NCBI GenBank assembly: GCA_047971245.1
Contig: JBKDZN010000120.1
Coordinates: 1 to 17,779, forward strand
DNA from: CADEDH01 sp047971245
GTDB taxonomy: Bacteria; Actinomycetota; Acidimicrobiia; Acidimicrobiales; SZUA-35
DNA: 17,779 bases
Direction of reading: 5' to 3'
Notes under the pieces: model-generated
The model's input: only the letters and a program-made list of their open reading frames with translations
Database searches by the model: none
What the model was told of the DNA's origin: nothing
Shown: positions 1 to 7,012 of the stretch, piece by piece
Layout of the letters: each line of letters begins with the position of its first letter
Numbering within the stretch: the first letter of the stretch is position 1
Position numbers and translations under genes: made by a program

Positions 1-295
1 ACATGTCGGTGCTGATCTCCTGGTCGGTGGCCGAGGTGACCTGGTCGGCGACGGCCGCCCTGAGCACACTGTTGTTGAGCACCGCGAGCTGGGAGACGAC
101 GTACCGGTCGGGATCGGCCGAGAACAGGTTCACGTTGGCCCGGCTCGGCGCCTGGATCGACAGGGTGGCCGTCGAGGAGAAGTTGTTGGAGGCCCCCGGG
201 TCGGCCCGGAGGCCCGGCAGGGCCCCGAGCAGGGCGAACAGGGTTACCAACCAGAAGCGGCGGCGGAGGGCGGAGATGACGAACGCGAGTTCCAT
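1..295 (-). CDS. Wzz-like polysaccharide chain-length/co-polymerase protein, N-terminal part only (runs off the window)
   Basis: The minus-strand frame opens with ATG at 295 and is still open at base 1, so only about 98 residues are seen. The protein begins MELAFVISALRRRFWLVTLF: a short N-terminus, an Arg cluster, then one hydrophobic segment (about residues 13-28). This is followed by a soluble stretch with ATLSIQAPS and a helix-like region rich in Val, Leu and Asn. That layout is typical of the Wzz/capsular chain-length determinant family, whose members sit in the inner membrane and set polysaccharide length, sometimes fused to a BY-kinase. Whether a kinase domain follows cannot be seen. 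A GAGG ribosome-binding site precedes the ATG. The gene starts 3 bp after the stop of the O-antigen ligase gene, so the two are almost certainly one operon for surface polysaccharide synthesis. Confidence 0.7.
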   Translation of the reverse strand, partial: MELAFVISALRRRFWLVTLFALLGALPGLRADPGASNNFSSTATLSIQAPSRANVNLFSADPDRYVVSQLAVLNNSVLRAAVADQVTSATDQEISTDM

Positions 296-298
296 GAG

Positions 299-1675
299 TC
301 AGTTCCTCAGGGGTGACCGATCCCGGTCCACCCGTGGTTGATGGTACTGGCCCCGATCAGGGGTGGTACGGCGGGCCGGGCCGCGACCATCGAGGCTCCA
401 GTCGCGGTACCGGACCCGATCGGCCAGGGTGCTGCCGGTCTCCAGCTCCATACCGTGGCGGCGGAAGAGCAGGGTGCGGAACAGCAACAGCACGAGCAGC
501 CAGCCGCTGCCCAGGAAGACCGGCTCGGAGAACGACATGTAGATCTGGACCACCATCACCGACACGATCCAGGCCCCGAGCTTGGCCCGATCCCGAATCA
601 CCCGCACCGCGTCGATGAGGGTGGTGGTGAACAGCAGCCCGAACACGACCACCCCGACGATGCCGAGCTGGACGCCGATGTCGAGTACCCCGCTGTGGGC
701 GTGGGGCACCTCGAAGCCGATGGCCCGCCAGATGGCGGCGGTGGCCGGGGTGAGCGGATCGGTGGAGAACATGCCGCCAATCCCCCACCCCAGCCACGGC
801 CGCTGTGACCAGAAGTCGAGCGCCGCGGCCCAGATGTAGGTGCGCCCGGTGAGCGTGACGTCCTTGCCCGAGGCGCTGGCAACGGTGGCCAGTGAGGCGA
901 GGACGGCCAGGACCGTGAACACCGCCACCGACACCGAGGTGACCAGGAACACGCTGGAGCCCCGCAGGTCGAGGTTCTGGTAAAGCTGCAGCCACACCCA
1001 GACGCTGAGGGCCAGCATCACCCCGCTGAGGCCGGTCACCGACTGGGAACCGACCAGGATGACGAAGATCGCCACGACGAACCCCCACTTCGCCCACCGG
1101 CTCCGATCGAAGGTGAGGATGGTGATCAACCCGAAGATCAGGTACGGGGCCATGGTGTTCTTGTGCGGGAATAGACCGTGCCAGCCCGGCAGATCCGGGG
1201 ACGCTCCGGTCTCGTCGATGTGGATCCGGGCCTCGGGCAGCAGGGCGATGGCCCCGCCGGTGATGATCACCGACAGGCGGATGGCCAGCAGCAGGGCGGG
1301 CACCAGGCGCCGCATCGACAGCACCCCGGCGGCCAGCGGCATCCCGAACGCCAGGGGCAGGTCCCGCATGAGCACGAACATGGTGTTCTGGGGGCTGTCG
1401 GTCCACAGAACCGAGCAGGCCATCAACCCCAGCAGGGTGAGCGCCAGCAAGGACACCGGAATCCGTTCGATCACCAGGCGGGGGGCGAGGATCAGCGCAC
1501 CGAACAGCCCGAGGAGCAGGGCGACCGAGCTCAGCAGAGGGACCAGGCCCAGGCCGAGCACCTGGAATCCGAGGATCAGGGCAGCCACGACGAACACCTG
1601 ACCCCCGAAGGTGGTGATCGGTCCCAGCTCGTCGCCTTGCCCGTCGAGAATCCTCGACGGTGCGGTCGCCGTCAT
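299..1675 (-). CDS. O-antigen ligase / Wzy-type polysaccharide polymerase family membrane protein
   Basis: About 458 residues with some ten or more hydrophobic segments across the length, consistent with an integral membrane protein. Family marks visible are a central loop with GLFPHKN (conserved His-Lys-Asn), then GRTYIWAAALDFW followed by RPWLGWGIGG, and a late HAHSGVLDIGVQLGIVG stretch. This is the pattern of the WaaL/Wzy_C family, which transfers or polymerises undecaprenyl-linked glycans on the outer face of the membrane. In a Gram-positive-type actinobacterium, an exopolysaccharide or cell-wall glycan polymerase is more likely than LPS ligation. I chose ATG at 1675; a GTG at 1741 in the same frame would add 22 residues, and neither start has a convincing ribosome-binding site. 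The Wzz-like gene follows 3 bp downstream. Confidence 0.8.
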   Translation of the reverse strand: MTATAPSRILDGQGDELGPITTFGGQVFVVAALILGFQVLGLGLVPLLSSVALLLGLFGALILAPRLVIERIPVSLLALTLLGLMACSVLWTDSPQNTMFVLMRDLPLAFGMPLAAGVLSMRRLVPALLLAIRLSVIITGGAIALLPEARIHIDETGASPDLPGWHGLFPHKNTMAPYLIFGLITILTFDRSRWAKWGFVVAIFVILVGSQSVTGLSGVMLALSVWVWLQLYQNLDLRGSSVFLVTSVSVAVFTVLAVLASLATVASASGKDVTLTGRTYIWAAALDFWSQRPWLGWGIGGMFSTDPLTPATAAIWRAIGFEVPHAHSGVLDIGVQLGIVGVVVFGLLFTTTLIDAVRVIRDRAKLGAWIVSVMVVQIYMSFSEPVFLGSGWLLVLLLFRTLLFRRHGMELETGSTLADRVRYRDWSLDGRGPARRTTPDRGQYHQPRVDRDRSPLRN

Positions 1676-1788
1676 AGGCAGCCAGCCCGCAACATGTCCA
1701 CCAGCATGCCGGAACCTGGGTGCGGCCGCGCCCCACCCCACCTGGTTTCGCGCCGGCCGGGAACATCGTCCCCCGGACCTGGGCCGTC

Positions 1789-1812
1789 CGGCCGGCCGGT
1801 CGCGGCCGGCCG
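1789..1812 (-). terminator. GC-rich stem-loop after dnaE
   Basis: A perfect 9-bp inverted repeat (CGGCCGGCC at 1789-1797 and GGCCGGCCG at 1804-1812, 6-nt loop) lies 11 bp beyond the dnaE stop codon. It has no T-tract, as is common for actinobacterial terminators. It separates dnaE from the polysaccharide operon. The rest of the 148-bp gap (1676-1823) holds no gene that I can support. Confidence 0.5.
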
Positions 1813-1823
1813 ATCGGGCCGGT

Positions 1824-4800
1824 TCACAACCGGACGGCGTCGGCCCCCAACAGCACCCGCAGCTCGGGAATGAGGCCGTTGCCGGTGTCGACCCGGAACT
1901 GGTCGGCCAGGCGGACCGAGCGGGCCGCGCTCAGGTGGATGACGACCGGCGCATCCCCCTCATGGGTGATCAGCACCCCTTTGAGCTGGTCGATCAGGGC
2001 GTCGGAGAGCTGCTCGGGCCGGAGGAGCAGTTCGAGTGCCGGTAACCCGGACACATAGGTGGTGTCGAACACCTCGACCGTCTGGGCCATCAGCTTGGGT
2101 TGGTCGTCGCGCTTGTCGACCCGACCCCGGATGACCACCACCTGATCGTCCTCCAGAAGATGACCGTAGTCACTGTAGGTGCGGGGGAAGACCATGGTCT
2201 CGACACTGCTGGTCAGGTCCTCCAGCACCAGCACCGCCATGAGGTCACCCTTGCGGGTCCATTTTCGGTTGAAGCCGGTCACCACCCCACCGACGGCGAC
2301 GAACTGGCCGTCCTCGGCCTGATCGAGCTCGGCCAGGCCCATGTCGGTCCGTCGGGCCAGGGCGTCCTCGACCCCCATCAGGGGGTGATCCGATACGTAG
2401 AGGCCCAGCATCTCCTTCTCGAACGCCAGGCGCTTGCCCTTCTCGAAGACCTCGTCGGGGATCACCGAGCGATCGTCGAACCCCACGTCGGCGGCGCCGT
2501 CGTCGTCGCCCAGCGAGCCGAACAGGGTCATGACCCCGAGGTCGCGTTCCCGGCGGGCGGCCACCGTTTTGTCGACGATGTCCTCGAAGGACAGCAGCAG
2601 GCCCTTCCGGGGATGATCCAGCGAGTCGAAGGCGCCCGCCTTGATCAGCGACTCGATCGTCCTCCGGTTCAGGACCTGGTAGTCGACCCGCTGGGAGAAG
2701 TCGTAGAAACTCTCGAACGGACCGTTGGCCACCCGCTCGTCGAGCAGGAGCTGCATCTGGGCCGCCCCCACATTGCGGATGGCCGAGAGCCCGAACGGGA
2801 TGGCGTTCATTGCCTTGCCGTCCGGGTGCGGGATGGAGGTGAAATCGATCTCGGAACGGTTGACGTCCGGAACGAGAACGTCGATGCCCATCTGCCGGCA
2901 CTCGTTGAGATAGACCGCCGCCTTCTCCAGATTGTTCTTGACGCTGGTGAGCAGGCAGGCGAGGTACTCGACCGGGTAGTTGGCCTTGAGGAAGGCGGTC
3001 TGGTAGCTGACGTAGCCGTAGCCGTAGGAGTGACTCTTGTTGAAGGCGTAGTCGGCGAACCCCTCGATAACCCCGAACAGGGTCTCACCGAACGCCGCGC
3101 CGTAGCCCTCCCGTTCGCAACCGGCGACGAACTTCTCGCGCTCCTTGGCCATGAGGTCGCGCTTCTTCTTACCCGCCGCCTTGCGGAGACTGTCGGCGTC
3201 GGCCAGCGAATAGCCGGCGAACTTCTGGCTCATCCGCATCATCTGCTCTTGGTAGATCATGAGCCCGTAGGTGTCGCCGAGCAGTTCCTCGGCGTCGGGG
3301 TGCAGATGCTCCACCGCTTTACGGCCGTTCTTGCGATCGGCGTAGTCGTTGTGCATGTTTGCCGCCATCGGCCCGGGTCGGTACAGGGCCACCAGGGCGG
3401 CCACGTCCTCGAAGGAGGTGGGGGCCATCGAGCGCATCAGGGCCCGCATCGGGGTGGACTCCAGCTGGAAGACCCCCACGGAACGACCGGCCTGCAGCAG
3501 GTCGTAAGTGGGGCTGTCGTCCAGATCGACCGAGTCGATCGGAACCTGCACCCCGTGGACCCGTTCGATCAGGGCCAGGGTGTCGGTGATGACATCCAGG
3601 TTCCGCAGACCGAGGAAGTCCATCTTGAGCAGGCCGAGGTCCTCCACCCCGTGCATCTCGTACTGGGTGACCACCGGGGCGTCTTCGATGTCCTGACCCG
3701 ATTCCGGTTTGCGTTGGATCGGGAGATAGGTGGTGAGCGGATCCTTGGTGATCACCACCGCGGCCGCGTTGATGCCGTCCTGGCGGCGTAGGCCCTCGAG
3801 GCCGGTGGCCACGTCGACCACCTTGGCCACGTCGTCGTCGGTGTCGATCATCGACCGCAGCTCGGCCGCGGCCGCGTACCCGTCCGCGTAACGCTCGTCG
3901 CGCTCGAGGCAGTACTTCAGCGGGGTGTCGCGCCCCATGACCAGGGGGGGCATGGCCTTAGCCACCTTGTCGCCGACGGCGTAGGGGTAGCCCAGCACCC
4001 GGGCCGCGTCCCGCACCGCGGCCCGGGCCTTGATCTGGCTGAAGGTGACGATCTGGGCCACATGATCCCGGCCGTACCGTTCGGCCGCGTACCGGATCAT
4101 CTCGTCCCGGTACCGGGAGTCGAAGTCCATGTCGATGTCGGGCATCGAGATGCGGGACGGGTTCAGGAACCGCTCGAACAGCAGGTCGTACTTGATCGGA
4201 TCCAGGTCGGTGATCCACAGGCAGTAGGCCACCGCGCATCCGGCCGCCGACCCCCGCCCCGGGCCAACCCGGATTCCGGTCTCCCGGGCGTGTCGGATCA
4301 GATCCCAGGTGATGAGGAAGTAGGAGCTGAACCCCATCCGCTTGATCACGTCCAGCTCGTAGACGAGGCGATCGACCACCTCATCGCTGAGCCGGTCACC
4401 CCACCGCTTGCGGGCGCCCTCCATGGTCATGTGACTGAGGTAGGCATCGGCGTCGGCGAACTCGGCCGGGATCGGGAAGTCCGGGAGCTGGGGCTGCCCG
4501 AACTCGATCTCCACGTCGGCCCGCTCCGCGATCCACAGGGTGTTGTCGCAGGCCTCGGGCAGTTCGGCCCAATCGGCGCGCATCTCTGCCGCGGTCTTCA
4601 GGTAGTGCTGATCACCCTCGATCTTGAAACGATCGGGATCGCTCATCAGGGACCCGGTCTGGACACACAGCAGGGCGTCGTGCGCGGTGTGGTCGTGCTG
4701 TTCGGTGTAGTGCGAGTCGTTGGTGACCACCAGCGGCGCCCCGATCTTGCGGGCGATCTCGATCAGCTGGGGGTTGGTCTGGCGCTGGGCCTCGATGCCG

Positions 4801-5375
4801 TGGTCCTGGAGCTCCACGAAGAGGTTGTCCCGCCCGAAGATGTCCTGGAAACGGGCCGCCTTCTCCAGGGCGGCCCGTTCGTTGCCGTTGAGCAACGCCT
4901 GCAGGACCTGGCCGCCCAGGCAACCGGTGGTGGCGATGACGCCCTCGGCGTGATCCGACAACACCTCCCAGTCCACCCGCGGCTTGTAGTAGTAGCCCTC
5001 CATGAAGGCCCGGGAGGCCAGCTGGATCAGGTTGCGGTAGCCGGTGTTGTTCTCGGCCAGGGCGGTGAGATGGTAATAGAGCTTCTTGCCGCCGTCGGTG
5101 GAGCCGCCGGAGTCGTCCACCCGGCCCCGCCGGCTCGGCCGCTCGAACCGGGAATCGTCGGCCTGATAGAGCTCGGCCCCGATGACCGGGGTGATCCCCT
5201 GGTCCTTGCAGGCCCGGTAGAAGTCGAGGACACCGTACATGTTGCCGTGGTCGGTGATCCCGAGCGCGGGCATGCCGTCCGCAGCTGCCTTGGCCACCAG
5301 CTCGTCCAGCCGTGACGCTCCGTCCAGCATCGAATACTCGGTGTGGACGTGCAGATGGGTGAACGACGATGCCAT
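1824..5375 (-). CDS. dnaE: DNA polymerase III alpha subunit (replicative polymerase, DnaE1 type)
   Basis: 1183 residues, normal for DnaE. The order of domains is PHP (about 5-290), polymerase palm/fingers (about 290-850), then helix-hairpin-helix, OB-fold and C-terminal parts. The PHP metal site looks complete: H9, H11, D18, H43, E68, H102, C152, D220 and H222. In mycobacterial DnaE1 these positions form an active 3'-5' proofreading exonuclease, whereas Escherichia coli has lost part of the set. Polymerase motifs include GPGRGSAAG, the catalytic PDIDMDFDSRYRDEM and KMDFLGLRNLDVI (third Asp). A LFGSL segment late in the protein resembles a beta-clamp contact. An OB-fold region (VAVGGVVTGFNRKWTRKG) follows. 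I chose ATG at 5375 because it gives MASSFTHLHVHTEYS, the usual N-terminus, and has GAGGAG 10 nt upstream; an in-frame start at 5462 adds 29 atypical residues. The 199-bp leader holds a strong hairpin and a possible TAGGAT -10 at 5481-5486. Confidence 0.97.
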   Translation of the reverse strand: MASSFTHLHVHTEYSMLDGASRLDELVAKAAADGMPALGITDHGNMYGVLDFYRACKDQGITPVIGAELYQADDSRFERPSRRGRVDDSGGSTDGGKKLYYHLTALAENNTGYRNLIQLASRAFMEGYYYKPRVDWEVLSDHAEGVIATTGCLGGQVLQALLNGNERAALEKAARFQDIFGRDNLFVELQDHGIEAQRQTNPQLIEIARKIGAPLVVTNDSHYTEQHDHTAHDALLCVQTGSLMSDPDRFKIEGDQHYLKTAAEMRADWAELPEACDNTLWIAERADVEIEFGQPQLPDFPIPAEFADADAYLSHMTMEGARKRWGDRLSDEVVDRLVYELDVIKRMGFSSYFLITWDLIRHARETGIRVGPGRGSAAGCAVAYCLWITDLDPIKYDLLFERFLNPSRISMPDIDMDFDSRYRDEMIRYAAERYGRDHVAQIVTFSQIKARAAVRDAARVLGYPYAVGDKVAKAMPPLVMGRDTPLKYCLERDERYADGYAAAAELRSMIDTDDDVAKVVDVATGLEGLRRQDGINAAAVVITKDPLTTYLPIQRKPESGQDIEDAPVVTQYEMHGVEDLGLLKMDFLGLRNLDVITDTLALIERVHGVQVPIDSVDLDDSPTYDLLQAGRSVGVFQLESTPMRALMRSMAPTSFEDVAALVALYRPGPMAANMHNDYADRKNGRKAVEHLHPDAEELLGDTYGLMIYQEQMMRMSQKFAGYSLADADSLRKAAGKKKRDLMAKEREKFVAGCEREGYGAAFGETLFGVIEGFADYAFNKSHSYGYGYVSYQTAFLKANYPVEYLACLLTSVKNNLEKAAVYLNECRQMGIDVLVPDVNRSEIDFTSIPHPDGKAMNAIPFGLSAIRNVGAAQMQLLLDERVANGPFESFYDFSQRVDYQVLNRRTIESLIKAGAFDSLDHPRKGLLLSFEDIVDKTVAARRERDLGVMTLFGSLGDDDGAADVGFDDRSVIPDEVFEKGKRLAFEKEMLGLYVSDHPLMGVEDALARRTDMGLAELDQAEDGQFVAVGGVVTGFNRKWTRKGDLMAVLVLEDLTSSVETMVFPRTYSDYGHLLEDDQVVVIRGRVDKRDDQPKLMAQTVEVFDTTYVSGLPALELLLRPEQLSDALIDQLKGVLITHEGDAPVVIHLSAARSVRLADQFRVDTGNGLIPELRVLLGADAVRL

Positions 5376-5427
5376 CGGACGCTCGCTCCTCGACGTTCGG
5401 AGACGTGACGAACCACTCCGGATCAGC

Positions 5428-5456
5428 TTCGGCCCGGACGCTGGTCCGGAGCCGAA
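5428..5456 (-). promoter_or_regulatory. Hairpin in the dnaE leader
   Basis: The left arm TTCGGCCCGGAC (5428-5439), a GCTG loop and the right arm GTCCGG-A-GCCGAA (5444-5456) form a 12-bp stem with a single bulged A. It lies 53-81 nt upstream of the dnaE ATG, between that start and a possible -10 hexamer (TAGGAT on the minus strand, 5481-5486). If transcription begins there, the hairpin is part of the 5' untranslated RNA. A role in attenuation or transcript stability is inferred. Confidence 0.4.
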
Positions 5457-5510
5457 TGACATCAGTGTGGTTTCCCGCCGATCCTAGCCGTCGCTGACGG
5501 AATCCGCAGC

Positions 5511-5557
5511 GGCCGGCCGGTGGGTCCGACGGGCCCGGCGGCCGGACCGTGCCGGCC
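5511..5557 (-). terminator. Imperfect long GC-rich hairpin between the unrecognised gene and dnaE
   Basis: Outer arms GGCCGGC (5511-5517) and GCCGGCC (5551-5557) enclose inner arms GGTCCG (5523-5528) and CGGACC (5543-5548). The structure lies 17 bp past the stop of the gene at 5575-6240, where a terminator would be expected. There is no T-tract, and such arms arise easily in this base composition. Confidence 0.35.
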
Positions 5558-5574
5558 ACCCGGGACCGACCAGA

Positions 5575-6240
5575 CTACGACCGTGGCTCGCTGAATCCTT
5601 CGAGGAACTCGGCCATCGCCCACCCCCAGGCGATGAGGTGGGTCCCGGCGGCGGGATCCACCGTCACCAGCTCCTCCGCCGGCGGTTGGGCCGCGCACGG
5701 AGCGGTCGGCTCGTGGTCGATCACGAAGATCTCGCCCTCGCTGTGGCCGACCATGGCGCGATCGTCGAACTCCACGGCCCCGTAGCGCTTGGACAGGCGC
5801 CGACCCCAGGCCCGTTCCTCACCGTTGGCCCGCACCCCGGGCCAGGGCCGGACGTCGGTGAGACCGGCGAAGACCTGATAGGGACCGGCCCCCGCCACCC
5901 GGGCGGCGACGATCACGTCCTCATCGGGGAACGCCATCAGGGCCTTGTGGTAGTTCTCGGCCATGAGGGCCTCGACGGTGCCGGCCCGATCATCGGTGCG
6001 GGCCACCGACGCCATCCCGATCACCAGGGCCGGTGTGCCCCCGATGCGTTCCAACGTCGACAGCATGAATCCCTGTAGCCGCCCGGCGGCGAGAGCTTCG
6101 GTGACGAGGACCCACTCCGTGGCCTCCTTCGACAGGACTCCCGCTTCCCACCCGACGGTCGTCGCCGCCAGATCCGCCATGTCGGCGAAGTCCGCGTCTC
6201 CCAATGCTGCACAGTCCCGGCAACGAACCTCGATCCCCAC
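5575..6240 (-). CDS. Unrecognised protein, weakly GNAT-like
   Basis: 221 residues from a GTG start at 6240, preceded by a good ribosome-binding site (GGGGGAAG). I do not recognise the family. Visible features are a CRDC cysteine pair at residues 7-10, then an acidic helical stretch. Next comes a block (VLVTEALAAGRLQGFMLSTL through ALVIGMASVAR) whose strand-turn-strand rhythm resembles the core of GNAT acetyltransferases. A C-terminal half rich in charged residues and aromatics includes GPYQVFAGLTDVRPWPG and EGEIFVIDHEP. There is no signal peptide or membrane segment, so it is probably cytosolic. The acetyl-CoA loop signature (Q/RxxGxG/A) is not clearly present, so the GNAT idea is tentative. 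It has its own candidate promoter and is flanked by possible terminators, suggesting a single-gene unit between bpa and dnaE. Confidence 0.75.
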   Translation of the reverse strand: MGIEVRCRDCAALGDADFADMADLAATTVGWEAGVLSKEATEWVLVTEALAAGRLQGFMLSTLERIGGTPALVIGMASVARTDDRAGTVEALMAENYHKALMAFPDEDVIVAARVAGAGPYQVFAGLTDVRPWPGVRANGEERAWGRRLSKRYGAVEFDDRAMVGHSEGEIFVIDHEPTAPCAAQPPAEELVTVDPAAGTHLIAWGWAMAEFLEGFSEPRS

Positions 6241-6254
6241 GTCCGTTCTTCCCC

Positions 6255-6286
6255 CTGCTCGATACGCCCACTGCTCGATACGCCCA
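6255..6286. repeat. Perfect 16-bp tandem duplication
   Basis: CTGCTCGATACGCCCA occurs twice head to tail with no mismatch (6255-6270 and 6271-6286). It begins 15 bp upstream of the GTG start at 6240. On the minus strand each copy contains TATCGA, so the duplication doubles a candidate -10 hexamer. Confidence 0.9.
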
Positions 6287-6303
6287 AATGGCGCTCAACT
6301 CAA
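6275..6303 (-). promoter_or_regulatory. Candidate sigma70-type promoter of the gene at 5575-6240
   Basis: On the minus strand, TTGAGT (6298-6303) is followed after exactly 17 bp by TATCGA (6275-6280). A second TATCGA lies at 6259-6264 because of the tandem duplication, but with no matching -35. The surrounding 60 bp are noticeably richer in A and T than the window. Confidence 0.45.
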
Positions 6304-6382
6304 CGGCGCCCAAAACACAACAGTTTCTCTGAGCCCCAAATGTCAATTGTCCCCGGCAACGGTGGCCGGCTGCAACTTGAGA

Positions 6383-6403
6383 CCGGTATCGGCCCGACAC
6401 CGG
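6383..6403 (-). terminator. Possible hairpin terminator after bpa
   Basis: CCGGTATCG (6383-6391) and CGACACCGG (6395-6403) pair over 9 positions with one A-C mismatch and a 3-nt loop, 63 bp past the bpa stop. A perfect 12-bp palindrome CCACCCGGGTGG (6424-6435) lies between. Either could end the AlkP-bpa transcript. There is no T-tract. Confidence 0.3.
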
Positions 6404-6466
6404 CCGTTCCCCCACCCCACGAACCACCCGGGTGGCCGGCGCGGGGCCGGGGGTGAGGCGTCCGGC

Positions 6467-6991
6467 TCAGAGGTAGACGCCGGATCCCGTGGAGGGCTGC
6501 GGCCCGCCCGGGGGCGGCCCACCCTGCTGGCCCGGCGGCAGTGCCCCGGACCGCTGCATCATCTCGAGCTGTTGGCGAGCCGCCGCCTGCTGGGCGAACA
6601 GGGTGGCCTGGATGCCGTGGAACAGCCCTTCCAGCCAGCCGACGAGCTGGGCCTGCGCGATCCGCAGCTCGGCCTCGCTCGGCACCTCATCGCTCTCGAA
6701 CGGGAGGGCCAGCCGGGCCAGCTCCTCCCGGAGGTCTCCCGAGAGGGCCTCCGACAGTTCGGCCACCGACGTCTCGTAGATCTCACGAAGGCGGTCCCGC
6801 CCCGGTTCGTCGAGGTCCGTGGTGCGGACCTCCTCCAGCAGCTGCTTGATCATGGTCCCGATCCGCATGACCTTGGCCGGTTCCGACACCGTGGCCTGCT
6901 CATCGGCTCCTGGCTCGCCCTCGGCGCCATCGGCGGCCGGGGCACCACCCTCGGTAACGATCTCCGGGGTCTCGTGCTGGGCGTCAGTCAT
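6467..6991 (-). CDS. bpa: Bacterial proteasome activator Bpa/PafE (DUF2587 family)
   Basis: 174 residues, close to the size of the mycobacterial protein (Rv3780). Bpa is an ATP-independent ring that docks on the 20S proteasome and opens its gate for unfolded or damaged proteins. The N-terminal 38 residues are acidic and low-complexity. Residues about 40-148 are predicted helical (VMRIGTMIKQLLEEV, DRLREIYETSVAELSEAL, ELRIAQAQLVGWLEGLFHGIQ), matching the family's four-helix core. A flexible Gly/Pro/Gln tail follows, ending in GVYL. The family's C-terminus is usually GQYL, an HbYX-like motif inserted into the proteasome alpha ring; the penultimate Tyr is kept here. AGGAG lies about 13 nt before the ATG. 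The AlkP-family gene ends 21 bp upstream, so the two are probably co-transcribed. Presence of bpa implies that the genome encodes a 20S proteasome, which is not in this window. Confidence 0.9.
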   Translation of the reverse strand: MTDAQHETPEIVTEGGAPAADGAEGEPGADEQATVSEPAKVMRIGTMIKQLLEEVRTTDLDEPGRDRLREIYETSVAELSEALSGDLREELARLALPFESDEVPSEAELRIAQAQLVGWLEGLFHGIQATLFAQQAAARQQLEMMQRSGALPPGQQGGPPPGGPQPSTGSGVYL

Positions 6992-7012
6992 AGGGCCCGT
7001 TCTATCTCCTGG

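Noticed and set aside
2100..5315. Long open frames on the plus strand opposite dnaE (2100-3791 and 4062-5315)
   Set aside because: Their composition (His, Gly, Val, Gln-rich) is that of antisense frames in GC-rich DNA. dnaE fully explains the region.
6341..6346. Consensus -35 TTGACA on the minus strand
   Set aside because: No acceptable -10 lies 16-18 bp downstream (best is TGTTGT), so the promoter at 6275-6303 is preferred.
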